NCBI RefSeq assembly: GCF_039602135.1
Contig: NZ_CP125942.1
Coordinates: forward strand, 3,038,001-3,102,000
Direction: 5' to 3'
DNA: 64,000 nucleotides
DNA from: Glutamicibacter sp. B1
Lineage (GTDB): Bacteria > Actinomycetota > Actinomycetes > Actinomycetales > Micrococcaceae
Position numbers and translations under genes: made by a program. This document shows positions 28,931-38,337 of the stretch, one piece after another (the first letter of the stretch is position 1; each line of letters begins with the position of its first letter). The notes under the pieces were generated by a model, which did not search any database, was not told where the DNA came from, and saw only the letters and a list, made by a program, of their open reading frames with translations.

Positions 28931-29656
28931 TTAGAACTCGAAGTCACCAAAATCTGAGCCGACCCCGCCAAGGAAATCTCCAAAAAGTCCCTCGCTTGCC
29001 GAGGAGATCTGCTCCCCTGCACCAGAAACCGTATCGCCCAGCCCTTCGGCCATGGAACCGAGTTCTTCACCGATACCGGCGAAGCCTTCCAGCAAGGGGC
29101 CAGCAATCGCGGAGCCGATAAAAGCTCCGGCGACGCCAGCGAGCAGACCTACGCCGAGTCCTCCCGCGCCGGCAGCCAAACCACCAGCCATGCGTGAGCG
29201 TGACGAACCGGAACTCAGAATCCGCTCCATGAAACCAGGCCGAGATACCTCGGCCCGTGTCGCGGATCGGGCCAAATCTTGGGGCTGATCGCTCACCGGG
29301 CGTTCGGCAACCGGTAATTGTTCGGAAAGTTCATCGCGCAACAGCGCCCGTTGTTGCGGGGTCAAACGCGAGAAGGCTTCGGCATGGGCTCGTTCCATAT
29401 CCTGTGGTGGAGCGGTACGTAGCATGTACCGGTACTTCTCGATCGCAACTTGATCTTCGCGGGAGACCCCAGCAGTGGCTGAACTTGAGTTCGAGTAATT
29501 CTGGTTCCCATAACCAGAATGCTGTTGCTGAGAATATGCGGTCGTTGTACCTCGTGATTTCTGCGACGAATTGGAGCTGCCGTCATTAAGTTGCTCACGC
29601 ATGTATTCGCTGGCCATCTGTTTGCCCTTGCGGATCAATTTGTTGAACATTGACAC
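28931..29656 (-). CDS. uncharacterised protein with glycine-zipper membrane segment
   Basis: A GTG at 29656 lies eight bases after GAGGAG and gives 241 residues; ATG 29650 is the alternative. The order is a short basic amphipathic N-terminus and a Ser/Gln/Asn-rich low-complexity stretch (about 20-65). A charged helical region with the segment RLTPQQRALLRDELSEQLP follows (about 70-130). A Gly/Ala-rich glycine-zipper-like segment of about 35 residues comes next, and an acidic glycine-rich tail ends in FGDFEF. It may be a membrane-active or surface-associated protein. I do not recognise the family; similar proteins are seen across Micrococcaceae. Confidence 0.7.
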   Translation of the reverse strand: MSMFNKLIRKGKQMASEYMREQLNDGSSNSSQKSRGTTTAYSQQQHSGYGNQNYSNSSSATAGVSREDQVAIEKYRYMLRTAPPQDMERAHAEAFSRLTPQQRALLRDELSEQLPVAERPVSDQPQDLARSATRAEVSRPGFMERILSSGSSRSRMAGGLAAGAGGLGVGLLAGVAGAFIGSAIAGPLLEGFAGIGEELGSMAEGLGDTVSGAGEQISSASEGLFGDFLGGVGSDFGDFEF

Positions 29657-29750
29657 GACTGTCACTCCTCATCTAGGGGAAACGGCAGGCTGTATTCCCG
29701 CGTCTATCCTGTTAAACTCTTGGTCCTTGAACTTAGTTCCCCCAGTGCAG

Positions 29751-30587
29751 TTAGGCGTGCAACTGTATCTCGTTACTGTGTGTTTTGAGCGGTATAGGAT
29801 CCGCGAGCAACTGCATCAACTGCGCGGCGGCGCTCACCGCGATCACAGCGGGCTGTTTGCCGGTCACCTCCGGGATCCCAATGGGACACTGAATCCGAGA
29901 AATCTGCCGCTCGTCATGTCCACTAGCACCCAAATTCTTGCGAAAACGAACCCACTTAGCTTTGGATCCAATCAGTCCAATGGAACCGAGCGAAGCATGG
30001 CGTAGCGCCGCATCGCACAGGTGAAAATCCTCGGCATGATCATGGGTCATGATCAACACGTGACTACCTTCTGGCAAGATATCCAGCACCTGCTCACCCA
30101 TCACCGCTACCTGAGCCTTCACCGTAGCAACACTGGGCTGCAGCGATGCCGCCGCCGCGACGGCTTCCGGGCGCGAGTCCGTGAGATACAGGTCAATGGG
30201 GTGGCGGGCGAGAATGCGGGCCAATTCCATGCCTACATGGCCCAGCCCAAAAATGGCCACCGTTTCTGGCACGGGCAAGGGTTCAAACAAGAGCTTCACT
30301 TCCCCACCACAGCACTGCCGGCCATAGGTGGCCGACACCTTGTCATTCAGCCGTTGTTCCATCACTTGTGGTCCGGTGGCCCGCTGGCTAATCATTTCTC
30401 GGGCACGGTTGATAGCCACCATTTCTAGGTTGCCGCCACCTACCGTGCCAAAGGTATCGTCCTCGGTGATCACCATTTTGGCCCCAGCTTCACGTGGAGC
30501 ATGACCTCGCACCGCGGTGATCGTCAGCAGCACCCCGGCGCGACGCTTCCGGCGCAGGCTGGCAACCGTATCAATCCACGATTCCAT
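29751..30587 (-). CDS. xdhC: xanthine dehydrogenase accessory protein XdhC
   Basis: The 278-residue protein has an XdhC/CoxI N-terminal domain (TFGTVGGGNLEM near residue 45) and a C-terminal Rossmann domain (AIFGLGHVGMELARIL near 115). XdhC binds the molybdenum cofactor, helps with its sulfuration and inserts it into xanthine dehydrogenase. CCGGE near residue 93 includes the conserved cysteine pair. It is last in the purine operon, three bases after xdhB. Confidence 0.92.
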   Translation of the reverse strand: MESWIDTVASLRRKRRAGVLLTITAVRGHAPREAGAKMVITEDDTFGTVGGGNLEMVAINRAREMISQRATGPQVMEQRLNDKVSATYGRQCCGGEVKLLFEPLPVPETVAIFGLGHVGMELARILARHPIDLYLTDSRPEAVAAAASLQPSVATVKAQVAVMGEQVLDILPEGSHVLIMTHDHAEDFHLCDAALRHASLGSIGLIGSKAKWVRFRKNLGASGHDERQISRIQCPIGIPEVTGKQPAVIAVSAAAQLMQLLADPIPLKTHSNEIQLHA

Positions 30588-30589
30588 GA

Positions 30590-32917
30590 TTACTCACGCA
30601 CCGCGTCGATAGCCCAAAACACCGCTTCCGGAGTGGCCGGCGAAGCCAAGGTTACCGAGCGCCCCTGAGCACCAAAAGCTGCGATGGCTTGGCGCAAGGC
30701 TTCACGGACCGAGAAGGCCAACATCAATGGTGGCTCTCCCACGGCCTTGGATCCGTAGACCGCTCCCTCTTCATGGGCCTTGTCCAACAGAGCAACATTA
30801 AAGACTTCAGGCATCTCGGAGAAGCTGGGGATCTTATAGGTGCTGGCCGCTTGGGTGGCGACCCGTCCGCGCCCCGGCCCGTTGGAAGTATCCCATCGTA
30901 GGTCTTCCAAGGTCAGCCAGCCGGTCCCCTGCACAAAACCACCTTCGATCTGCCCCAGGTCAATCATCGGCGAGAGGGAATCGCCCACGTCGTGCACGAT
31001 GTCGACCCGGCGCACAACATAGGAGCCATCAAAACTGCTCACTTCCACTTCGCTCGCGGCGACACCGTAGGCAAAGTACTTAAACGGGCTTCCGGTCATG
31101 CGTGCCAAATCCCAATGCAGCCCCTCGGTTCGGTAGTATCCGGCAGCCGAAAGTTGAATGCGCTGCATATACGCTTCGCGCACCACATCATCGAACTCAA
31201 GCTCTTCGCTCTTGCCCAGCGCACTGACTTTTCCGTGAGCAAAACGAATATCCGCGGCGGGCACCCCGAACTTTCCGGCAGCGACCTGGGCCAGTCGCGC
31301 CTGAATCTGCTCACATGCATCTTTCACGGCGCCACCGTTGAGATCGCTGCCCGAACTTGCGGCGGTCGCCGAAGTATTGGGTACCTTATCGGTCCGGGTT
31401 GGGGCCAGACGCACACGAGATAGTGGAACCCCGAGGCTAGTGGCGGCTACCTGCAACATTTTGGTGTGCAGTCCCTGTCCCATTTCGGTGCCACCGTGGT
31501 TAACCAGCACCGACCCATCCTTGTACACCAGCACCAAGGCTCCGCCTTGGTTGAACGCGGTGAGGTTAAAGGAGATCCCGAACTTCACCGGAGTCAGTGC
31601 CAAGGCTCGCTTGCTGTATTCATTAGCCGCGTTAAACTTGGCAATCTCGGCTTCCCGGTCAGCCACCTCGGCAGAATCTAGGACCTGCTGCCAGGCCGCT
31701 TCGAGCCGGTCGGGGTGACGCACCGGCTGGAAATACGGGGTGTCTTGGCCTTCGATATAGAAGTTGCGTCGGCGCAGTTCCCTGGCCTCAATTCCCAATT
31801 GTGGTGCGACGCGACCAAGAATATCCTCCATCACTAACATGCCCTGTGGCCCACCAAATCCACGGAACGCGGTCTGCGAAGTCTTATGGCATTTGGCCAC
31901 CCGACCCGAAACCCGAATATTGGGGATCCAGTAGGCGTTATCAATATGGCACATGGCTCGGGTGAGTACCGGTTCAGAAAGGTCTAGGCTCCAGCCGCCA
32001 TCCGCGGTCAGTGACGCATCCAGGGCCAGAATCCGGCCCTGATCATCAAAACCGATCTTCCAGGTGGCATAAAAGCCATGACGCTTACCGGTCATGGTCA
32101 TATCCAAGGTGCGGTCAAGTCGAACCCTCACCGGGCGTCCGGTCAATTTGGCGGCCAGAGCAGCCACGGCGGCATAACCATGCGGTTGCATTTCTTTACC
32201 GCCAAACCCGCCACCCATGCGGATGACCTGCACGCTGACCTCGTGAGCTGGCACCCCGAGCACGTGCGAGACGATGTCTTGTGTTTCGGTGGGGTGCTGG
32301 GTTGAACAATGAATCAGCACCTGCCCACTTTCGTCGATCAGCGCCAGTGAATTCTGTGTTTCTAGATAAAAGTGCTCTTGCCCGGCAAACTCGAAGTCCC
32401 CTTCAAATACGTGAGTGGCCTGCTCAAACCCGGCGTCCCAGTCGCCTTTTTGGATGACCGGTTGGATGCCATGAAAGCTGTCGGCATCAATGGCATCGTG
32501 AATCGTGATCAAGGATTCCAATGGTTCATAATCCACCGAAACTGCTTTGGCTCCGGCCTTGGCAGCTTCTAGGTTTTCACCAATCACCCAGGCCACCGGC
32601 TGACCATAAAACATCACTTCATCGACCGGCAACAGTGGTTCATCATGTTTGGCACCCTGATCATTCACCCCGGGAATATCGGCCGCGGTGATCACCTGTA
32701 CGACGCCGGGAACATTCATGGCCCCGGCCACCTCAAGGTTCAGGATTTTTGCGTGGGCGTGGGTGGATTGCACCGGATAGGCGTGCAGGACCCCGGAGAG
32801 TCGTTGGGCCAAATCATCGGTATACAGGGCGGTTCCGGTGACATGAGCGGCCGCCGATTCGTGGCGGTGACGCTGGCCAACAATGGCTTGTGCTGGTCGT
32901 TGGGAGAGCTGACTCAT
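30590..32917 (-). CDS. xdhB: xanthine dehydrogenase molybdopterin-binding subunit
   Basis: The 775-residue protein is the large subunit that binds Mo-bis-oxo molybdopterin and oxidises hypoxanthine and xanthine to urate. The N-terminal block with GTALYTDDL is followed by GGGFGGKE near residue 235 and FRGFGGPQGM near 350. GGTEMGQGLHTKM is near 480 and the catalytic-glutamate region GEPPLMLAFSVREAL is near 735. It overlaps xdhA by one base. Length is normal for two-subunit bacterial enzymes. Confidence 0.94.
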   Translation of the reverse strand: MSQLSQRPAQAIVGQRHRHESAAAHVTGTALYTDDLAQRLSGVLHAYPVQSTHAHAKILNLEVAGAMNVPGVVQVITAADIPGVNDQGAKHDEPLLPVDEVMFYGQPVAWVIGENLEAAKAGAKAVSVDYEPLESLITIHDAIDADSFHGIQPVIQKGDWDAGFEQATHVFEGDFEFAGQEHFYLETQNSLALIDESGQVLIHCSTQHPTETQDIVSHVLGVPAHEVSVQVIRMGGGFGGKEMQPHGYAAVAALAAKLTGRPVRVRLDRTLDMTMTGKRHGFYATWKIGFDDQGRILALDASLTADGGWSLDLSEPVLTRAMCHIDNAYWIPNIRVSGRVAKCHKTSQTAFRGFGGPQGMLVMEDILGRVAPQLGIEARELRRRNFYIEGQDTPYFQPVRHPDRLEAAWQQVLDSAEVADREAEIAKFNAANEYSKRALALTPVKFGISFNLTAFNQGGALVLVYKDGSVLVNHGGTEMGQGLHTKMLQVAATSLGVPLSRVRLAPTRTDKVPNTSATAASSGSDLNGGAVKDACEQIQARLAQVAAGKFGVPAADIRFAHGKVSALGKSEELEFDDVVREAYMQRIQLSAAGYYRTEGLHWDLARMTGSPFKYFAYGVAASEVEVSSFDGSYVVRRVDIVHDVGDSLSPMIDLGQIEGGFVQGTGWLTLEDLRWDTSNGPGRGRVATQAASTYKIPSFSEMPEVFNVALLDKAHEEGAVYGSKAVGEPPLMLAFSVREALRQAIAAFGAQGRSVTLASPATPEAVFWAIDAVRE

Positions 32918-34428
32918 CAGTTCGTCTCCTTTTCTGAATTCTGCACCGCTAGTTGTTGGGCATAAAAGCGTTCCAGGGATGAGCCGAGCATGGCCGTGCG
33001 ATATTTCGCGCTGGCACGGTGATCATCCATGGGTGTTCCTTCACCGGCCATCACTGTGGCCGCGGCACGAATGGTATCGAGCGTGAACGGTTTGCCTTCC
33101 AGCATGGCCTCGGTGGCCAGCGCCCTCAGTGGTGTCGCCGCCACCCCACCTAAACCGATGCGCGCGGTGGTGATCTTCCCGTCCACGACGTTCAGCGCGT
33201 AGCCCACGGCTACCGAGGAAATATCGTCAAAGCGTCGCTTGGAGATTTTCTGGAAGCTGGTATGTGTGGCCAGTGGTAGCGGAATTTTAATGGCGGTGAT
33301 CAGCTCGCCGGCGGCACGCACGGTTTGCCGGTATCCGGTGAAGTACTCGCTCAGTTCCACCAACCGCTGGCCGTGGATGCTGGTGAGCACCAATTGTGCT
33401 TCTAGGGCCAATAGGGACGGCGGGGTATCACCGATGGGCGAACCGGTGCCGAGATTTCCTCCTATGGTGGCCGAATTGCGGATCAGCCGGGAGGCAAACT
33501 GCCCAAAGAGCTGGCCTAGTAGTGGTACTCGACCGGCCAGTTGGCGTTCGATTTCACTCAGGGTCAGGCTCGCGCCGAGCTCAAGGAAGCCATCCTCCCA
33601 ACGCAGCTGGCGCAACTCTTCGAGCCGGTCGATGGCCAGCACACTGCGAGCGCGGGCGCCCTTGATATTGACGTCCACACCCCAGTCGGTGCTACCGGCA
33701 ACCACGGTGGTCTCTGGTTCATCGGCCAAGATCTGTAGCACTTCGTTCAGGCTGGCTGGACGGCGGAAGCGCCCAAGCTCGCCGGTGGGGGTATCCGCCG
33801 CAGACAGATCGGTGGCCACCGGCGACGGAGCGCTACTTGCCCGGCGAATGGCTACCGGATCATCGGCGGCAGGCTCCCCCAGTGCGTTGGCGGCATCGCG
33901 AATCGGGCGATAACCGGTGCACCGACAGAGGTTTCCGGACAGGGCATGGAGGTCAAACCCGTTGGGTCCGCATTCGTGTTCGCCTCCATAGTGGCCAGAA
34001 TTCTCGCCGCTCCCGCGTTCGGGCCGGTAGTACTCGGCGGCCATGGAACAGATGAACCCCGGGGTGCAATACCCGCACTGGGAGCCACCGCGATCGGCCA
34101 TCTCTTGCTGAACCGGGTGCAGGTGATCCACCGTGCCCAGCCCCTCGGCGGTGATGACTTCTTGCCCGTCCAGTGCCGCGGCGGGAATCAAGCAGGCGTT
34201 CACCGAGGTCCATCGGCTGCCTTCGGTATCACTGCGCGCCACCAAGATCGCGCAGGCACCGCACTCACCTTCGGCGCAACCTTCCTTGCTGCCGACCAGG
34301 GATTGGTTGCGCAGAAAGTCCAGTGCGTTGCAATGTGGTGGACCATTAAAGTCCAGTTCGTTGCCGTTCACGGTGATATGGCAACCGATAGGTTGGGAAT
34401 TAGTGGTGGGAGAATTGTTGGCACTCAT
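32917..34428 (-). CDS. xdhA: xanthine dehydrogenase small subunit (2Fe-2S and FAD)
   Basis: From the ATG at 34428, ten bases after AGGAGG, the protein has 503 residues. The plant-type 2Fe-2S cluster ligands are Cys51, 56, 59 and 79. The second cluster ligands are Cys118, 121, 168 and 170 (SQCGYCTPGF and NLCRCTGYRP). The FAD domain (about 220-400, with SATIGGNLGTGSPIGDTPP) and the CO-dehydrogenase flavoprotein C-terminal domain follow. Electrons from the Mo site leave to NAD through this subunit. A 36-residue segment with extra His and Cys separates the two halves of the second cluster motif; this appears in actinobacterial relatives too. Confidence 0.94.
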   Translation of the reverse strand: MSANNSPTTNSQPIGCHITVNGNELDFNGPPHCNALDFLRNQSLVGSKEGCAEGECGACAILVARSDTEGSRWTSVNACLIPAAALDGQEVITAEGLGTVDHLHPVQQEMADRGGSQCGYCTPGFICSMAAEYYRPERGSGENSGHYGGEHECGPNGFDLHALSGNLCRCTGYRPIRDAANALGEPAADDPVAIRRASSAPSPVATDLSAADTPTGELGRFRRPASLNEVLQILADEPETTVVAGSTDWGVDVNIKGARARSVLAIDRLEELRQLRWEDGFLELGASLTLSEIERQLAGRVPLLGQLFGQFASRLIRNSATIGGNLGTGSPIGDTPPSLLALEAQLVLTSIHGQRLVELSEYFTGYRQTVRAAGELITAIKIPLPLATHTSFQKISKRRFDDISSVAVGYALNVVDGKITTARIGLGGVAATPLRALATEAMLEGKPFTLDTIRAAATVMAGEGTPMDDHRASAKYRTAMLGSSLERFYAQQLAVQNSEKETN

Positions 34429-34606
34429 GCCGTGGACACCTCCTGCACCCGAATTTTCGGGCGCATCGTGAATGTTGTGGATACTGTGCGGAAACAACCG
34501 CGCTTAGTGTCCGTGCGCGATCTGCCCCTTAGACCAGGCGATGCATTCACCCATGAGTAGCTTCTCTTTCTTCCCCGTGATGGACTCCAATATAGCCCGG
34601 ATCACA

Positions 34607-36091
34607 CTATCCCAATAGGAGTGCGACCGGTCCCCTGGCGAAGTAGATCAAAAAGCCGACGGCCACGATCCACATCAGCGGATGAACCTTCTTGTGCCGT
34701 CCGGCCGCGGTATTCACCACCACCCAGGCAATAAAACCGGCCCCGATGCCATTGGCGATCGAATAGGTCAACGGCATGGTGATCAGCGTCAGGAAGGCAG
34801 GCATGGCGCTAGAGAACCGCTTAAAATTGATCTCCCGGATCTGCGCGCACATCATGGTTCCGACCAACACCAGTGCGGCGGCTGCCACTTCCATGGGCAC
34901 CACCGAGGTGAGCGGTGTGAAGAACATGGAACCGATAAACAACAGCCCGGTGATGATCGAGGCCAGGCCGGTCCGGGCACCTTCACCGATGCCAGCGGCG
35001 GAATCAACGTACACCGTATTAGATGAACTGGAGCCCACACCGCCGGCCACGGCACTCAAACCCTCGATGACGAAGGCGGCCTTGAGCCGCGGGAAGGTCC
35101 CGTCCTTGTTTGATAGTCCGGCGTTTTTGGCCAGGCCGGTCATGGTGCCCATGGCGTCGAAAAAGTTCGTGAAGACCAGGGTGAAGACCAGCATCGTGGC
35201 GGCCAGTACCCCGATCCGGCTAAAGGAGCCGAACAGGTCAAATTGACCGGCCAGCGACAGATCCGGCAGCGACACAATATTGCCCTGCAGCACCGGCATA
35301 TTCAGGTGCCAGCCGTGCGGGTTCGCCACGCTACTGGGCCCAATTTTGAAGACCTGCTCGGCGATCACCGCCAACACCGTGGAGATGACAATGCCGATCA
35401 GGATTCCGCCCTGCACCCCACGGGCCACCAGCGCACCCATGATCAACAGTCCCAGCACAAAAATCATGGTCGGGATGGAAACGATCGACCCGCTCTCCCC
35501 CAGTTGGACCGGTGGTCCGGCTTCGGTGCGGGTGACAAATCCGGAGTCCACAAAACCGATGAAGGTGATGAACAGGCCGATGCCCACCGTGATCGCTGCC
35601 TTCAGGTCCTTGGGAATGGCGCGGAAGATGGCGGTGCGGATGCCGGTCATTCCGAATAGGACGATCAGCACGCCGTTGATCACCACCAGGCCCATGGCTT
35701 CGGGCCAGGTCACTTCTTGGACCACCGAGACCGCTAGGAAGGAGTTCATCCCCAGTCCGGCGGCCAGGGCGAAGGGAAGGTTAGCGATGAGCCCGAAGAG
35801 GATGGTCATTACCGCCGCGGTCAGCGAGGTCATCGCCCCGACTGAAGCCGCGGGTAAATAGTTTCCTGCCACATCCACTGGGGCCGCTTCGGGGCTGAAT
35901 CCACCGATGATCAACGGATTGAGGATCACGATGTAGGCCATGGTGAAGAAGGTGACCAGTCCGCCACGGACTTCTCGTGAGAGGGTGGACCCACGTTGGC
36001 TGATGCTGAACAGTGAGTCCAGTAATTTTTTACCCCCGCCGTTTTCTGGGGCGGAGGTGGCAACGTCGTGCTTATCGCTGAGCGTTGTCAT
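34607..36091 (-). CDS. NCS2-family purine permease (AzgA/PbuG-like)
   Basis: The 494-residue protein has about 13 membrane helices with AzgA-type blocks: GLVTFFTMAYIVILNP near residue 44, GLGMNSFLAVSVV near 115 and FFDAMGTMTGLAKNAG near 315. The SSSNTVYVDSAAGIGEGARTG-type segment near 355 is family-typical. Such carriers import adenine, guanine or hypoxanthine with protons. It lies between the guanine deaminase and xanthine dehydrogenase genes on one strand, so guanine/hypoxanthine uptake is the likely job. Confidence 0.9.
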   Translation of the reverse strand: MTTLSDKHDVATSAPENGGGKKLLDSLFSISQRGSTLSREVRGGLVTFFTMAYIVILNPLIIGGFSPEAAPVDVAGNYLPAASVGAMTSLTAAVMTILFGLIANLPFALAAGLGMNSFLAVSVVQEVTWPEAMGLVVINGVLIVLFGMTGIRTAIFRAIPKDLKAAITVGIGLFITFIGFVDSGFVTRTEAGPPVQLGESGSIVSIPTMIFVLGLLIMGALVARGVQGGILIGIVISTVLAVIAEQVFKIGPSSVANPHGWHLNMPVLQGNIVSLPDLSLAGQFDLFGSFSRIGVLAATMLVFTLVFTNFFDAMGTMTGLAKNAGLSNKDGTFPRLKAAFVIEGLSAVAGGVGSSSSNTVYVDSAAGIGEGARTGLASIITGLLFIGSMFFTPLTSVVPMEVAAAALVLVGTMMCAQIREINFKRFSSAMPAFLTLITMPLTYSIANGIGAGFIAWVVVNTAAGRHKKVHPLMWIVAVGFLIYFARGPVALLLG

Positions 36092-36100
36092 GGCGAGCGC

Positions 36101-36586
36101 CTAGTAATCGATGCGGGTATCCATGTGGTCCCAAGCCTCAAAGGGCTTGAGGTGTTCAACTGCTTCGTCGCGAAAGTGTTGCACGGGCATCAGGGCGCGG
36201 TTGGAGTTTTCTTCAAAATATTCGTAGAACACCGCGTCGTCAAAGCCGGCCTTGGCGGCATCGTGACGGTCGGCGGCGTAGTAGACCTTGGAGATACGGG
36301 CCCACAGGGAGGTGGCCAGACACATCGGGCATGGTTCGCAACTGGTGTAGAGCACGCAACCGCTCAGATCGAAGTTCTCCAGTGCTGCGGCCGCGGTGCG
36401 GATGGCCACCACTTCAGCGTGAGCCGAGGGATCATTGCTCGCGGTGACCCGGTTGACTCCTTCAAAAACCTGCCCATCGGGGGTCACGACCACGGCGCCA
36501 AAAGGGCCTCCGGCATTGTGGACGTTTTCGGTGGCAAGATTAATGGCCATGGAAAGATAATCTTGGCCAGTGGTATGAACGCTCAT
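36101..36586 (-). CDS. guaD: guanine deaminase (CDA-fold, B. subtilis GuaD type)
   Basis: From the ATG at 36586, seven bases after GAGGAG, the protein has 161 residues, matching the short cytidine-deaminase-fold guanine deaminases. Zinc ligands are His56 (HAEVV), Cys86 and Cys89 (CEPCPMC), and Glu58 is the proton carrier. It turns guanine into xanthine, feeding the xanthine dehydrogenase encoded downstream. It is the first gene of guaD, permease, xdhA, xdhB, xdhC. A related deaminase specificity (e.g. other nucleobases) cannot be excluded. Confidence 0.88.
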   Translation of the reverse strand: MSVHTTGQDYLSMAINLATENVHNAGGPFGAVVVTPDGQVFEGVNRVTASNDPSAHAEVVAIRTAAAALENFDLSGCVLYTSCEPCPMCLATSLWARISKVYYAADRHDAAKAGFDDAVFYEYFEENSNRALMPVQHFRDEAVEHLKPFEAWDHMDTRIDY

Positions 36587-36953
36587 CGCGTGTCTCCTCA
36601 TGCTGTAGCCAAGCACGATACGTCATCCGGTAACCGGTGATATTCCGACCGTACTCGACTGCTGAATTGATCAGTTGCACGCCCGGTAGATAGCGACCCA
36701 GGGGTGGGTGCCCGCCATAGACAGATACGAGATTAGCAGTGTGATGTGAATCAAGCAATCAATTTTGAGATTGCTTTTTCACATTATGAATAATTAGCCA
36801 TTTTTTGCGTTTCCAACGGATTACCAATCTTTATCGCCGAGCCAAAAGCACCCGTGAGTTTAAATTCCCTTCGGTGCAACAACCTCCGCACCTTCGCGAA
36901 ATACCGCTTTGCCATGCTCTAAGCATCAGTCATCTGCGAAGGGAAGAAATGCC
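36587..36953. other. 367-base divergent intergenic region between purine and nitrate operons
   Basis: No convincing gene was seen. It must hold the promoters of guaD (leftward) and narK (rightward). Visible structure: a small palindrome CCGGT-A-ACCGG at 36628-36638 close to guaD, an AT-rich middle, and a hairpin with a T-run at 36753-36779 (listed separately). GGGAAG precedes the GTG of narK. Confidence 0.6.
36753..36779 (+). terminator. orphan terminator-like hairpin upstream of narK
   Basis: The perfect 8-base arms AAGCAATC and GATTGCTT flank an 8-base loop, and TTTTC follows on the plus strand only. No plus-strand gene ends near it, so it could be an attenuator in the narK leader or a remnant. 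It lies 175 bases before narK. Confidence 0.4.
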
Positions 36954-38336
36954 GTGAGCTCACAAGTAGACCCCGGAACGCCAACACGCACCGACACCGC
37001 ACCCGCCCTCGATATCAGCCCAGGACGCTGGATCAACAACTGGGCTCCGGAAGACCCACACTTCTGGCACACCGTAGGACAGGGCACCGCCGGAAGAAAC
37101 CTCAAATGGTCGATCTTCGCCGAGTTCCTTGGCTTTAGCATTTGGCAACTCTTTGCCATCGTGGTCATCTACTTACCAGCAGCCGGATTCAGCTACAGCA
37201 CCTCACAGCTTTTCTGGCTGATCTCCATGCCCAGCCTCGTCGGCGCCACCTTGCGCATTCCCTACACCTTTATGGTGGCCCGCTTCGGCGGACGTAACTG
37301 GACCATCGTCTCGACCTTACTGCTGTTGATCCCGGCGGTCGGTCTGTCTTTCGCATTAGCTAACACGAACACCCCCTTCGCTGTGATGCTCCTGCTCGCT
37401 GCACTGACCGGTTTTGGCGGAGGCAACTTCGCCTCCTCGATGGCTAACATCACCCACTTTTACCCGGCAGCCCAGAAAGGTTGGGCCCTAGGTTTGAACG
37501 CGGCCGGTGGAAACCTCGGCGCAGCCGTCGCCCAGTTACTGGTCCCGATCGCCATCACCATCTTTGCCGCCGGATCCTTGCAACTGCCACTGGCGGGAAT
37601 CATCTGGATTCCGTTAATCCTCATCTCCGCGGTGGGTGCCTGGCGTTGCATGCACAATCTGACCTCCGCCAAGTCAGATGTGCGCGGGGCGATCGCCTGC
37701 CTGAAAGAAAAGCACCTGTGGATCATCGCCTGCCTGTACGTGGGGACCTTCGGCTCATTCATCGGCTTCGCCGCGGTCTTCCCGAAACTGATCGTTGATA
37801 CCTTCCCGGCCTACTCACACCTGCCTTTGGGTACCGCCACCATCACCTTGGCCTTCCTCGGACCATTGGTTGGCTCTCTGGCCCGCCCCTACGGTGGCAA
37901 ACTCGCCGACCGCATGGGTGGAGCCCGCATCACCGTCATCGCCCTAGCCGCCATGGCGCTGATTACCGCACTGGTGGTTTTGACCTTGCCGCTGGCTAAC
38001 TTCTGGTTGTTCCTCTTGCTCTTCTTGTTGCTCTTCGCCACCACCGGCATCGGCAATGGTTCTACCTACCGCATGATCCCAGCGGTCTTCGCCCTGGGTG
38101 TGGGTTCCGAGGGCGCGCAGGCTTCCCGCAAGGCTGCCGCGGCTTTGGGACTGATCTCCGCGATCGGCGCCTACGGTGGTTTCCTCATTCCGCAGGCACT
38201 GGGATTGTCCATGTCGGGCGCGGGTTCCTACACCCCAGCCTTTATCGTCTTCATCGGCGCCTACCTCGGCCTGATGCTGCTGACCTGGTACAACTACGCA
38301 CGTCGCGGGACCCTCTTCGCCCAACAGGGAGTCTAA
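36954..38336 (+). CDS. narK: nitrate/nitrite transporter (NarK, MFS)
   Basis: The GTG at 36954, seven bases after GGGAAG, gives 460 residues. Twelve membrane helices are visible. The nitrate-porter signatures are GFGGGNFASSMANITHFYP (near 150) and, in the second half, GIGNGSTYRMIPAVF (near 370). It brings nitrate into the cell and may export nitrite. It is followed after one base by the nitrate reductase gene, so it belongs to an assimilatory operon. A frame open upstream to 36909 would add 15 poor residues. Confidence 0.93.
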   Translation: MSSQVDPGTPTRTDTAPALDISPGRWINNWAPEDPHFWHTVGQGTAGRNLKWSIFAEFLGFSIWQLFAIVVIYLPAAGFSYSTSQLFWLISMPSLVGATLRIPYTFMVARFGGRNWTIVSTLLLLIPAVGLSFALANTNTPFAVMLLLAALTGFGGGNFASSMANITHFYPAAQKGWALGLNAAGGNLGAAVAQLLVPIAITIFAAGSLQLPLAGIIWIPLILISAVGAWRCMHNLTSAKSDVRGAIACLKEKHLWIIACLYVGTFGSFIGFAAVFPKLIVDTFPAYSHLPLGTATITLAFLGPLVGSLARPYGGKLADRMGGARITVIALAAMALITALVVLTLPLANFWLFLLLFLLLFATTGIGNGSTYRMIPAVFALGVGSEGAQASRKAAAALGLISAIGAYGGFLIPQALGLSMSGAGSYTPAFIVFIGAYLGLMLLTWYNYARRGTLFAQQGV

Positions 38337-38337
38337 A

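Noticed and set aside
34090..34110. Extra His/Cys segment between the two halves of the second 2Fe-2S motif of XdhA, first taken as an unusual insertion
   Set aside because: Actinobacterial XdhA proteins commonly carry a similar glycine- and His-containing segment there, so it is probably ordinary.
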